From positions 1 through 32,124 of the forward strand of contig CAKTXH010000020.1 of NCBI GenBank assembly GCA_934630975.1: a stretch of DNA of 32,124 bases, in the 5' to 3' direction. How positions within the stretch are numbered: the first letter of the stretch is position 1; each line of letters opens with the position of its first letter. Below the pieces are notes generated by a model. It was given only the letters and a program-made list of their open reading frames with translations, was not told where the DNA came from and did not search any database. The position numbers and the translations under genes were made by a program. The DNA is from an uncultured Clostridia bacterium (GTDB taxonomy: Bacteria > Bacillota > Clostridia > Christensenellales > Aristaeellaceae). Positions 14,289 through 22,140 of the stretch are shown one piece after another.

Positions 14289-15938
14289 TTAATCGTACAC
14301 GCCCCAGAAACCGTCGGGGATTTCGGTGCTGATGGAATAGCTCGCGCCGTCCATCGGGTCGCCGCCTTCATACTTGACCCAGCCGGGGAATTCGGCCATC
14401 GGCATCTGGCCGCCGGTCGCGCTCATGGTCGCATAGAGCGTCTCGGTCGGGTATTCGCCGGTGGAGCACCAGATATCCAGCCAGCTCAGGTAATCCATCG
14501 CAATGCCCTTCGTGTGGGTCACGCCCGGCATCACGTAGAACTTGCAGAAGGAATCCACCTTCTCCTGGCCGTACTTTTCCACATAGCCGCGGTACTGCTG
14601 AATCAGCTGCCACGGGCTCATGGACATGTCGTTCCAGCCCGCGAAGTAAATCAGCTTGCCGTTGTTGGCGATGAAATCGTCAAACTCCGGGCTGTTCGCG
14701 TCGTATTCCTCCGACGCGGCCATCAGCATGTCGTACAACTCCTGATCCGGGTGATAATAATCGTGATCAATCAGCACCCAGTTCGGGTCTTTGGTGATGA
14801 AGTACTTGAACACGCCGTCGGCGCGGTCGCCGTGGTGCACGTTGTAGGTCGTATCCAGCGGCTCACGCGGAACAGGATCCGGGCCAAGGTCCATCGTGCC
14901 GCCTTCCAGCGCGGAATAGCCGTGATAGGAATTCATGCCGTTGGCCATCGAATAATCGAGCGTGTAGCCGTTTTCATAAACGTCGATGGTCTTGAGCTGC
15001 GCTTCGGTCAGGCCGTATTTTTCCGTGATCTGCTTGAGGAAATTGTCGCGGTTGGCGCGCGCCGCGTAGATGTTGCTGACGATGCCATCCTCGATGCCGT
15101 CCAGCCCGTCGTAGAGCGCGATGGCGTCCGCCTGAATCGCCTTCACCGTGTCTTCGTCGATGAAGCCGTCGGAATACGGATAGGTTTCCGCGTCGTAGCT
15201 CTCATACACGGCCTGCGAGAGAATCGCGCCCCACATGCGGATGAGCACATAGTTGGAAGCCGGTTCGCAGCAGAAAATGCCGTCGTAGTATTTGCCATAG
15301 GTCGTCGCACATTCCAGCGCTTCGCGGCCGCCGGTCGAGCCGCCCGCAAAGAACTTGAACACAGGCTCCTGACCGTAGAACGCGTTGGTCACGTAGAGCA
15401 TCGCGTCATACGCCTTGATCAGGTGCAGGCGCGTATAGTTGCTCAGCGCCTCGTCGTTAGACGCGAAGGACGCATCCATCGAGCTTTCGGCCTGGTGGCC
15501 GGAGTCATCGCCGTAGACCACATAGCCCTTGTCGATGGCGATTTCGTTGCCCACCGTGCCCGTGCCAGTCAGTTTGGGGATATAGCCGTTGTTCGCGCCG
15601 CCGCCAAGCTGAACGGAACGGCCGTTCCACTTCATCGGCAGCAGCATACGCCATTCGATATTCGGCGCGCTTTCGTCAACGGGATAAATGTAGCCGAACA
15701 CGTTGACATACTGCACTTCCGCGTCGGTCTCCGAGGTCGTGATCTCCGCTGAGATGACCTCGCCGCCTCTGGTCGTTTCCTTAAACGCTTCAACCGGGAT
15801 TTTCAGGCCGACAAGCTCCTGCGCTTCCAGCACGGGGCTGATTTCCGTTTCAGAGGCCAGCGGAACACTTTCCGCCGAAGCCACGCTCATCGCGAGCACC
15901 ATCAGCGCCATCAGGCAGGCCCAAAGCCATTTCTTCAT
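14289..15938 (-). CDS. Secreted tannase/feruloyl esterase-family hydrolase
   Basis: The 549-residue protein has a clear signal peptide (MKKWLWACLMALMVLAMSVASA), so it acts outside the cell. The fold is that of the tannase/feruloyl esterase family (alpha/beta hydrolase with a large lid), which cleaves phenolic esters of plant material. Catalytic residues are Ser in GGSTGGRE (about 198), Asp in GWNDMSMSP (about 434) and His in PGVTHTKG (about 474). In classic members a Cys next to the Ser and one next to the His form a disulfide (CS-D-HC). Here these positions are Gly and Thr. The start at 15938 has GAGAGGAG upstream. The substrate cannot be read from the sequence. Confidence 0.85.
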   Translation of the reverse strand: MKKWLWACLMALMVLAMSVASAESVPLASETEISPVLEAQELVGLKIPVEAFKETTRGGEVISAEITTSETDAEVQYVNVFGYIYPVDESAPNIEWRMLLPMKWNGRSVQLGGGANNGYIPKLTGTGTVGNEIAIDKGYVVYGDDSGHQAESSMDASFASNDEALSNYTRLHLIKAYDAMLYVTNAFYGQEPVFKFFAGGSTGGREALECATTYGKYYDGIFCCEPASNYVLIRMWGAILSQAVYESYDAETYPYSDGFIDEDTVKAIQADAIALYDGLDGIEDGIVSNIYAARANRDNFLKQITEKYGLTEAQLKTIDVYENGYTLDYSMANGMNSYHGYSALEGGTMDLGPDPVPREPLDTTYNVHHGDRADGVFKYFITKDPNWVLIDHDYYHPDQELYDMLMAASEEYDANSPEFDDFIANNGKLIYFAGWNDMSMSPWQLIQQYRGYVEKYGQEKVDSFCKFYVMPGVTHTKGIAMDYLSWLDIWCSTGEYPTETLYATMSATGGQMPMAEFPGWVKYEGGDPMDGASYSISTEIPDGFWGVYD

Positions 15939-16032
15939 GTTTCGTAACTCCTCTCTTCGTTGTCAGTCGTTCGCTTCGCGCAGAACCGTTCCGGACCGAT
16001 TCTGCTGCAAATTTGTTTCTCTTTCTGATGCA

Positions 16033-16061
16033 ATTTTACCTAAATATAAAATTTGCGTCAA
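16033..16061 (-). promoter_or_regulatory. Promoter of the tannase-family gene
   Basis: TTGACG at 16061-16056, 17-bp spacer, TAAAAT at 16038-16033. This is a strong match about 95 nt upstream of the ATG. Confidence 0.75.
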
Positions 16062-16064
16062 ATA

Positions 16065-16078
16065 CATTTGTCCAAATG
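16065..16078. promoter_or_regulatory. Perfect inverted repeat just upstream of the tannase promoter
   Basis: CATTTG-TC-CAAATG forms a perfect 6-bp-arm palindrome. It ends four bases before the -35 box, the usual place for an activator or repressor site. No regulator gene is adjacent. Confidence 0.5.
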
Positions 16079-16242
16079 GAACATATAAGTTATTGATTAT
16101 AACGACACACAAAACATGTCGTTTTTAGCGTTCGAGCCGCCACTTTTGATCCGTCTCCCTCTTCATTTTTTCTCTGGATTGCCAAAGCGCTGGCAAAGTC
16201 CAGCTCTGTTTTTTTCGCGCTTTCGCCGTTTCCCGAAAACTG

Positions 16243-16271
16243 TTGCCCATTTTCAAACCGTTTGCTATAAT
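16243..16271 (+). promoter_or_regulatory. Promoter of the rightward small gene
   Basis: TTGCCC at 16243-16248, 17-bp spacer, perfect TATAAT at 16266-16271, followed by GGGGAGGAA and the ATG at 16305. Confidence 0.75.
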
Positions 16272-16304
16272 AAACGCAAGAAATGTTTGGGGAGGAACCC
16301 TCGC

Positions 16305-16818
16305 ATGGAAAACAAGCGCTACGATAAACAGCTCCGCGCGATGCTGACCATTTTGGAGGATGACTACGCCGGGTCGGCGCTGGCCAAAGAGCCTGTGGAC
16401 AGCCGTTATTATATTCAATCCGCCGGTATGGCGTGGAAGCAGGGCACGCTCGACGCGCTGACCTTCCTGCGCTTCGGCAGCCAGATGCTTGCGACGACGA
16501 AGGATAGAAGCCTGCGCCTTGCCCTGACCGCGCCGGATTACGCCCCGTGGCGCGCGGGCTTTGACGCGCGGCGCATCAGCGACAGCCTGTATGTCACCGC
16601 CGTGCAGGAGGACGACCGCCTGCGCGCCGAGCGTGCGCGACGTGCAGCCCGGCGTGCTGCTGCTGACGGTCGAGGATATCGGAGACGGCGAAGCGCTTTC
16701 CGCGCTCGTATCCAATTCTGGCCCGCGCCTGCAATCCGTTTTGATGATGGAGTCGCCTGATGCGCCCCTGCGTCTCCCGGCTTTCCGTCGTCCGCAAACG
16801 CGCGGTTTCCAGCCATAA
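16305..16818 (+). pseudogene. Small gene of unknown function, frameshifted
   Basis: The start at 16305 has a strong GGGGAGGAA site. The first ~105 residues (MENKRYDKQLRAMLTILEDD onward, to LYVTAVQEDDRLRAE) look like a normal soluble protein. After about 16625 this frame becomes Arg-rich. A protein-like frame instead continues in the next phase as PSVRDVQPGVLLLTVEDIGD, then GEALSALVSN, ending at 16818. A single-base loss or short deletion near 16620-16640 explains this. I do not recognise the family. It is convergent with cobQ and shares its terminator. Confidence 0.6.
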
Positions 16819-16823
16819 TCCCA

Positions 16824-16851
16824 AAAAGCAGGTTCAACGGCCTGCTTTTTT
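16824..16851. terminator. Bidirectional terminator shared by small gene and cobQ
   Basis: Stem AAAAGCAGG/CCTGCTTTT (16824-16832 with 16841-16849) has A and T runs on both sides, so it works on both strands. The cobQ TGA (16836-16834) lies in the loop, and the last cobQ codons (AAA AAA GCA GGC) form one arm. Confidence 0.85.
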
Positions 16852-18327
16852 CATGCCCATCGCGCGATAAACCGCCTCCATATCCAGCGCCCGCCGCACG
16901 CCGTCGGCCAGCAGGTCAAACTGCTGCTGCCGATAGGCTTCCATCGACATGAGCCGCGTCTGCGTCGGCGAAATGCCCTTGCGCGCGCACAAAGCCTTCG
17001 CCAGCGCCGCCGTCAGCTCGCCGCTGTCAAACAGGCCGTGCAGATACGTGCCGAATACGTTGCCCGAAACGCAGCCCTCCGGCGTGCCGTCCGCCAGAAG
17101 GCAGAACGGCGCGCCGCCAACTTCCGTTCGCCCGTTGTGGATTTCGTAACCCGTCAGCTTCGCGCCCGCAAACGGCCCGCTCTGTATGGCGGCGCGCACC
17201 TGCGTGCGCCGCTTCTGCGCGTCAAACGCCGTCCGCGTCGGCAGAAGCCCCAGCCCGGCCAGCGCCATCGGCCTGCCGCTCTCCGTGCCCTGCGGATCGT
17301 CGAGCGTCTGCCCGAGCATCTGATACCCGCCGCATACGCCCAGCACCGGCGCGCCCGCGTGCGCCAGCTTGAGCACCGCCGCCTCCAGCCCGCTCTGCCG
17401 CAGCCAAAGCAAATCCTCCATCGTGTTTTTCGTGCCCGGCAGAATCACCAGGTCGGGCGTGCCCAGCTCCCGCGCGCGCTGCACATAGCGAACGCCCAGC
17501 AGCTCGTGCTGTTCCAGCGGGATGAAATCCGTAAAGTTGCTGATGTGCGGCAGGCGGATGACGGCCACATCCAGCGGCTTCACCGCGCTTTTCGCGTCCA
17601 GCCGCTCGGAGAGGGAATCCTCGTCCTCGATCTCCACGCGCAGATACGGCACAACGCCCAGCACCGGCAGCCCGGTCTTTTCCTCGAGCATCGCCAAGCC
17701 GGGACGCAGAATCTCCACATCGCCGCGGAACTTGTTGATGATCAGCCCCGCGATGCGCGCGCGCTCCTCCTGCTCGAGCAGTGCGACCGTGCCGTAAAGC
17801 TGGGCGAATACGCCGCCGCGGTCGATATCGCCCGCCAGCAGCACCGGCGCATCCACCAGCTTCGCCAGCCCCATGTTCACGATGTCATCCGCCTTGAGGT
17901 TGATTTCCGCCGGGCTCCCCGCGCCCTCGATGACGACGATATCCGTCTCCTCGCTCAGGCTGTCAAACGCGGCCATGATCTCCGGGATGAGCTGGCGCTT
18001 CATCTTGAAATACGCCGCCGCGCTCATCTGCCCGCGCACCTCGCCGTTTACAATCACCTGACTGCCCGTGTCGCTGCTCGGCTTGAGTAAAATCGGATTC
18101 ATGCGCACGTCCGGCTCGACGCCCGCCGCCTGCGCCTGCACGACCTGCGCGCGCCCCATTTCCAGCCCGTCGCGGGTGACAAAGCTGTTGAGCGCCATGT
18201 TCTGGCTTTTGAACGGCACGACGCGGTAGCCGTCCTGCGCAAAAATGCGGCACAGCGCCGCGCAGAGCAGGCTCTTCCCCGCGCCGCTCATCGTCCCCTG
18301 TACCATGATGCGTTTCGCTTTGCTCAT
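16834..18327 (-). CDS. cobQ: Cobyric acid synthase CobQ
   Basis: Amidates four side chains of adenosylcobyrinic acid a,c-diamide using glutamine and ATP. The 497-residue protein has an N-terminal DTBS-like ATP domain with GTMSGAGKS (residues ~10-18) and a C-terminal class I glutamine amidotransferase domain with ILPGTKNT, the nucleophile Cys in VLGVCGGYQML (about 332) and His in GTYLHGLFD (about 427). I chose ATG 18327, which overlaps the cobD stop as ATGA and has GGGAGG upstream. The longer frame to 18429 is only the cobD coding end read in another phase. It is the last gene of the operon. Confidence 0.95.
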   Translation of the reverse strand: MSKAKRIMVQGTMSGAGKSLLCAALCRIFAQDGYRVVPFKSQNMALNSFVTRDGLEMGRAQVVQAQAAGVEPDVRMNPILLKPSSDTGSQVIVNGEVRGQMSAAAYFKMKRQLIPEIMAAFDSLSEETDIVVIEGAGSPAEINLKADDIVNMGLAKLVDAPVLLAGDIDRGGVFAQLYGTVALLEQEERARIAGLIINKFRGDVEILRPGLAMLEEKTGLPVLGVVPYLRVEIEDEDSLSERLDAKSAVKPLDVAVIRLPHISNFTDFIPLEQHELLGVRYVQRARELGTPDLVILPGTKNTMEDLLWLRQSGLEAAVLKLAHAGAPVLGVCGGYQMLGQTLDDPQGTESGRPMALAGLGLLPTRTAFDAQKRRTQVRAAIQSGPFAGAKLTGYEIHNGRTEVGGAPFCLLADGTPEGCVSGNVFGTYLHGLFDSGELTAALAKALCARKGISPTQTRLMSMEAYRQQQFDLLADGVRRALDMEAVYRAMGMKKAGR

Positions 18328-19376
18328 GCCAGCGCCTCCCGCAGCGCGGCCAGAAGCGCGTCGTTTTCGCGCCGTGTGCGCACCGCCGTCCTGTACCAGG
18401 TCTCGTCCAGCCCCGGATAGTTGCCGCATCGCCGAATGACCACGCCGAGCGCTTCCAGCCTGTCGCCCAACCCCGCGTCCGCGCGGAAAAGCAGATAATT
18501 CGCCCGCCCTTCGATCGCGCGCAGCCCCAGCGCCCGCAGGCCGGAGAGCAGATACGGCCTTTCCGTTTCAATCAGCGCGCGAACCTGCGCGACGTATTCC
18601 GTCTGCCCAAGCGCCGCCAGCCCCGCCGCCTGCGCCAGAGACGAAACCGACCACGGCTGACCGGCGTTCCGCATCCGCGCCAGCAAATCCGCGTCCGAAC
18701 AAAGGCCGTAACCCAGCCGAACGCCCGCCATGCCGTAGAGCTTGGTAAACGCCTTGAGGATGAACAGGTTCGCGTGCGCCGCCAAATCCGGCTTCATCGT
18801 CCACGCTTCGCTGTCCGGCAGAAAATCCAGAAAACACTCGTCCACAACCAGCAGCGCGCCGACGGCCTCGCATTTCGCTAAAATCCGCCGCATCAGCGCC
18901 CTGTCCGCCGCCTGCCCCGTCGGGTTGTTCGGCTGGCAGAGAAACACCATGTCGATGGGCGGCTCAATCGCGGCCAAAATGCCCTCGGTCAGCGCGAAGT
19001 CGTTCCGCTCGGTCAGCAGATAGCGGCGAACCTCGCAATCCGCCGTTTCCAGCGCCGCCGCATATTCCGCAAACGTCGGCGCAAGCACCAGCGCATGCTT
19101 CGGGCGCTTCGCCCAAACCAGCCGGAAGATCAAATCCGCCGCGCCGTTTCCGCAGAGCATCCAATCCTTCGGGAGCTGTTCCGCTTCGCTGAGCGCCGCG
19201 CGCAGACCGCGGCAGAGCGGGTCGGGATATTTGTCCGCCTCAAACGCCGCCTCGCCAATCGCCCGCGCGACCGCCTCCGGCATGCCCAATGGGCTGACGT
19301 TCGCCGAAAAATCCAGCGCGTCCCGCCCGTATTTCTCCCGATAGCCGATATAATCGCCGCCATGTACCAATTTCAT
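18324..19376 (-). CDS. cobD: Threonine-phosphate decarboxylase CobD
   Basis: A PLP enzyme that turns L-threonine-O-3-phosphate into aminopropanol phosphate, which CbiB attaches to cobyric acid. The 350-residue class I/II aminotransferase fold starts MKLVHGGDYIGY. It has the cofactor Asp/Asn region QPNNPTGQ, a DECFLDF motif and the Schiff-base Lys in LKAFTKLYGMAGVRLGYG. Histidinol-phosphate aminotransferase is a relative, but HGGD at the N-terminus and the operon favour CobD. A 154-nt structured gap separates it from cbiB. Confidence 0.93.
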   Translation of the reverse strand: MKLVHGGDYIGYREKYGRDALDFSANVSPLGMPEAVARAIGEAAFEADKYPDPLCRGLRAALSEAEQLPKDWMLCGNGAADLIFRLVWAKRPKHALVLAPTFAEYAAALETADCEVRRYLLTERNDFALTEGILAAIEPPIDMVFLCQPNNPTGQAADRALMRRILAKCEAVGALLVVDECFLDFLPDSEAWTMKPDLAAHANLFILKAFTKLYGMAGVRLGYGLCSDADLLARMRNAGQPWSVSSLAQAAGLAALGQTEYVAQVRALIETERPYLLSGLRALGLRAIEGRANYLLFRADAGLGDRLEALGVVIRRCGNYPGLDETWYRTAVRTRRENDALLAALREALA

Positions 19377-19394
19377 CTGCTAAACTCCTTTTCA

Positions 19395-19520
19395 TACGCG
19401 CGAAGCGATGAAGGGAGTCTGAGGGATGAATCCCTCAGGCAGGTATGGGCGGCAGCCCATCGTTCCCTTATCGCGAAGCGAATCCATGCGGGAGTCAGGG
19501 AGCAAAGCGACACCTGACTC
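19395..19520. repeat. Multi-hairpin element between cbiB and cobD
   Basis: Perfect hairpins lie at 19419-19438 (CTGAGGGAT/ATCCCTCAG), 19445-19460 (ATGGGC/GCCCAT) and 19492-19520 (GAGTCAGG/CCTGACTC). An outer stem GCGATGAAGGGA (19405-19416) pairs with TCCCTTATCGC (19464-19474) around the first two. The element also holds a repeated CGCGAAGCGA. This is the only long gap in an otherwise overlapping operon. It looks like a dispersed palindromic repeat or an RNA processing element. Confidence 0.6.
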
Positions 19521-19530
19521 TTGAAAACCT

Positions 19531-20490
19531 TCATCTCGATATCATCAACCTGATTCCCGCCGCCAGAATCAGCCCCAAAACGCTCGCGACGCGCATCATT
19601 CGGTTCGCCCGCAGAATGTCCTTCGGCTCAATCGGCCGCGACGCGTCGCCGATGGTCGGCTTGTCGTAGTATTCGCCGAAATACGTCGCAGGCCCTGCGA
19701 GCTGCACGCCCAGCGCCCCGGCGCAGGCGCTCTCCGTCTGCGCGCTATTCGGGCTGGCGTGGTTGCGTCGGTCGCGCCGCCAAATCCGCCATGCGCCCTT
19801 CGCATCGTTGCCCGTCAGCGCCGCCGCAGTGATCCACAAAAGCGCCGCAATCCGGCTGGGCAGGTAATTCGCCGCGTCGTCGAGCTTGGCCGCCGCGCGC
19901 CCAAAGTTCAGATACTTCTCGTTTTTGTAGCCAACCATGCTGTCCATCGTGTTGACGGCCTTGTAGGTCAGCGCCAGCGGCGCGCCGCCGAGCATCATGT
20001 AAAACAGCGGCGCAATCACGCCGTCGCTCGCGTTTTCGGCGACCGTCTCCACGGCGGCCCTGGTCACGCCCTCGCGCGTCAGCTTCTCCGTGTCCCGCCC
20101 GACGATGCGGCTGACCGCCTTTCTCGCCGCGGGCAGGTCGTCCTTCTCAAGCTGGCGATAGACGTTTGTACTCTCCTGCGCCAGTCCCGTCGCCGCCAGC
20201 GCCTGCGCGCACCAGAGCAGTTCCACCGCAAAGCCCAGCGCCGGGTGAATCGCCGCCAGCGCCCGGCAGATACCGCCGGTCAGCAGCAGCGTGCCCACCG
20301 GCAGCACAATCGCCAGCGTCAGCCCGCCCAGCCGCTCGCCCTTCGGTGTTTGGGGCAGGCACTTTCTCAAAAAACCCTCCAGCGCGCTGATGGCTCTGCC
20401 CATGATCACCACGGGATGCGCCAGCCACGCCGGGTCGCCGAAAAGCCAGTCAAGCGCAAAGCCGCCCAGCATGGCGTATAGAATCCTCAT
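19531..20490 (-). CDS. cbiB: Adenosylcobinamide-phosphate synthase CbiB
   Basis: A membrane protein that joins aminopropanol (phosphate) to cobyric acid. The 319-residue protein starts MRILYAMLGGFALDWLFGDP, the classic CbiB N-terminus, followed by HPVVIMGR. It then has several hydrophobic segments, VAENASDGVIAPLFYMMLGG, and YKAVNTMDSMVGYKNEKY. The ATG at 20490 overlaps the cobC TGA (ATGA). The upstream extension of this frame is the cobC gene in another phase. Confidence 0.95.
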   Translation of the reverse strand: MRILYAMLGGFALDWLFGDPAWLAHPVVIMGRAISALEGFLRKCLPQTPKGERLGGLTLAIVLPVGTLLLTGGICRALAAIHPALGFAVELLWCAQALAATGLAQESTNVYRQLEKDDLPAARKAVSRIVGRDTEKLTREGVTRAAVETVAENASDGVIAPLFYMMLGGAPLALTYKAVNTMDSMVGYKNEKYLNFGRAAAKLDDAANYLPSRIAALLWITAAALTGNDAKGAWRIWRRDRRNHASPNSAQTESACAGALGVQLAGPATYFGEYYDKPTIGDASRPIEPKDILRANRMMRVASVLGLILAAGIRLMISR

Positions 20491-21083
20491 GCTTTTTCCT
20501 CCATATAGCCGACCGTTTGAACCACGCGCAGCGCCCGCCGCGCCCGCCATTCGTCCGCATCCAGCACAAAGCCGCCCCCAAGCGGCGCGTTCCAGTCGTA
20601 ATAATCCCGATGCGGCTCGGCAAAGCGGCTGAGCGCGGCCATCTGCGTACCGCCGTGCGCGACGATGACCAGCCGCTCTTCCCCGCGCGAAAGCGCGTCG
20701 TCCACCAGCCGATCGAACGCCCGGCAGACCCGCGCGCAGAACTGCGCCCTGCTTTCCCCGTTCGGGCAGGCGGTTTCGCCGCCGGAATCCAGCCACGCGC
20801 AATAGGCCGGGTCATCCTTCATCTCGTCGTAGGTGCGCCCCTCAAAATCGCCGAAATCCATCTCCCGCAGGCCGTCCTCGACCGCCTGACGCGCGCCGGG
20901 GAAGAGAATCGCCGCCGTCTGCGCCGTTCGGCAGAGCGAGGTCACGTAGACGACCTCCGGCGCAAAATCGGCCTTCCTCAGCCGCGCCTTTCCTGCTTCC
21001 GAAAGCGGAATATCGCTTGCGCCCTGATAGCGGCGCTGCGCGTTATACGCCGTCTCTCCGTGGCGGAGCAGCACAATCAGCAC
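20487..21083 (-). CDS. cobC: Histidine phosphatase CobC (alpha-ribazole phosphatase)
   Basis: Removes the phosphate from alpha-ribazole-5'-phosphate or cobalamin-5'-phosphate in the last loop-assembly steps. The 198-residue protein has the phosphohistidine motif LLRHGET (His8), a SLCRTAQTA motif, an EMDFGDFEGRTYDE stretch typical of CobC, and the second catalytic His in VIVAHGG. It starts with GTG at 21083 after an AAGGGGGAA site, inside the end of the previous gene. The fold is shared with phosphoglycerate mutases; the operon supports the cobalamin role. Confidence 0.9.
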   Translation of the reverse strand: MLIVLLRHGETAYNAQRRYQGASDIPLSEAGKARLRKADFAPEVVYVTSLCRTAQTAAILFPGARQAVEDGLREMDFGDFEGRTYDEMKDDPAYCAWLDSGGETACPNGESRAQFCARVCRAFDRLVDDALSRGEERLVIVAHGGTQMAALSRFAEPHRDYYDWNAPLGGGFVLDADEWRARRALRVVQTVGYMEEKA

Positions 21084-21394
21084 GGCATTTCCCCCTTGAT
21101 CACCGTCGGTATGCCACAGAACATCTCGATCACCGTGTCCGCGCGCGCCGCCAGCAGGCAGGCCAGCCGCCCGGCCGCCTCCCGCGCCCGCCGCTGCTCC
21201 GCCTCCATCGGCACAATGCCGCCGCCGATTTCCGTCGCGGCCGCCACGTCGTAATCCGCCGCCAGCGCGTCGGCCAGCCGCTCGAGGTCATCCGCATCCG
21301 CCGCCAAATTCTGCACGTCAAAAATCTGCCGCCCGCCGAGCTTTTGGGCAAACGTCCGCTTGCCGCTGTACAGCGGCCCCGTGATGAAAATCAC
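21077..21394 (-). CDS. Short CobU-like nucleotide-binding protein
   Basis: A 105-residue protein with a P-loop (GPLYSGKRTFA) and a second half AATEIGGGIVPMEAEQRR then EAAGRLACLLAARAD. This matches the C-terminal motif of CobU/CobP (EVGxGIVP...R...GR). The middle of CobU, including its guanylylation region, is absent. A complete cobU lies two genes upstream, so this is a paralogue and not the only kinase. GTG at 21394 overlaps the cobS stop (GTGA) and has GGGAGG eight bases upstream. Its role is unknown; it may bind nucleotide or act on a partner. Confidence 0.8.
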   Translation of the reverse strand: MIFITGPLYSGKRTFAQKLGGRQIFDVQNLAADADDLERLADALAADYDVAAATEIGGGIVPMEAEQRRAREAAGRLACLLAARADTVIEMFCGIPTVIKGEMPC

Positions 21395-22140
21395 CCGATC
21401 CACCTCCCGGAAAGCAGCAGCGCCGCGAGCATGAAAAGCTCCGCCCGCTGCAAGAACCAGCCCGCCAGATCCCCGGTGACGCCGCCGAACTGCTTCACCG
21501 CCACGGCGCGATACCGCCAGAGCATCGCCAGCGCGGCCAGCACGAGCAGCCCGCCGCCCAAAACCGCCATGCCCACGCCGACGCAGACGCTCAGCGCCAG
21601 CAGAATGATTTTCACGCGGCGCTTATCCGCCGCCGTCGCGAACGTGTGCGCCAATCCGGTGTTCTTCGCCATCGGGAACGCCGCCACCGCATAGCCGGAC
21701 AGACAGCGCTCCAAAACAAGCGCCAGCGTCCAGACCAGCCCGACGCGCAGCGTGAACGTCACGCAGGCGCAGAGCGCAAAATACAGCGCGAAATAGCTGC
21801 ACAGGCGGATCACCGCGAACGCGCCGCAGTGCGGGTCTTTGAGGATTTCAAGCTTCTTTTCCTTCTCGCCATAGCTGGACAGCGCATCCGACGTATCCGC
21901 AAAGCCATCGAGATGAATCCCGCCCGTCGCCGCGACGGGAATCAGGCAAAAACCCGCCGCCTTCAGCATATCCGGCAGCGGAAGCAGCCCGCAGACGCAC
22001 CACAGCGCACCGATCACCGCGCCAATCAGCGGGAACGCGGCCATCGCATAGCGCATATTCCGCTCGTTCCAGTCGATGCGCGGCACGGGCAGCGCGGAAA
22101 ACATCGCGAACGCCACGCCAATCGTTTCAAGCACGACCAA
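21391..22140 (-). CDS. cobS: Cobalamin synthase CobS (adenosylcobinamide-GDP ribazoletransferase)
   Basis: An integral membrane enzyme joining adenosylcobinamide-GDP with alpha-ribazole (phosphate). The 249-residue protein has six or so hydrophobic helices, the metal-binding motif GGIHLDGFADTSDAL with DPHCGAFA downstream, and the conserved QFGGVTGDLAGWF near the end. Translation probably begins at a TTG (22140), eight bases after a strong AAAGGAGG, overlapping the cobU end by 14 nt. The rare start codon may limit its level relative to CobU. Confidence 0.93.
   Translation of the reverse strand: MVVLETIGVAFAMFSALPVPRIDWNERNMRYAMAAFPLIGAVIGALWCVCGLLPLPDMLKAAGFCLIPVAATGGIHLDGFADTSDALSSYGEKEKKLEILKDPHCGAFAVIRLCSYFALYFALCACVTFTLRVGLVWTLALVLERCLSGYAVAAFPMAKNTGLAHTFATAADKRRVKIILLALSVCVGVGMAVLGGGLLVLAALAMLWRYRAVAVKQFGGVTGDLAGWFLQRAELFMLAALLLSGRWIG

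Larger units (their letters stand above)
15939..16304. other. Divergent intergenic region between esterase and small gene
   Basis: 366 nt without a gene. It holds the esterase promoter and palindrome, a short AAAAC/GTTTT inverted repeat near 16110-16125, and the promoter of the rightward gene (16243-16271). I see no RNA gene or riboswitch. Confidence 0.6.

Noticed and set aside
14514..15752. 412-codon + strand open frame opposite the esterase
   Set aside because: Same antisense artefact; the catalytic motifs and signal peptide are on the minus strand.
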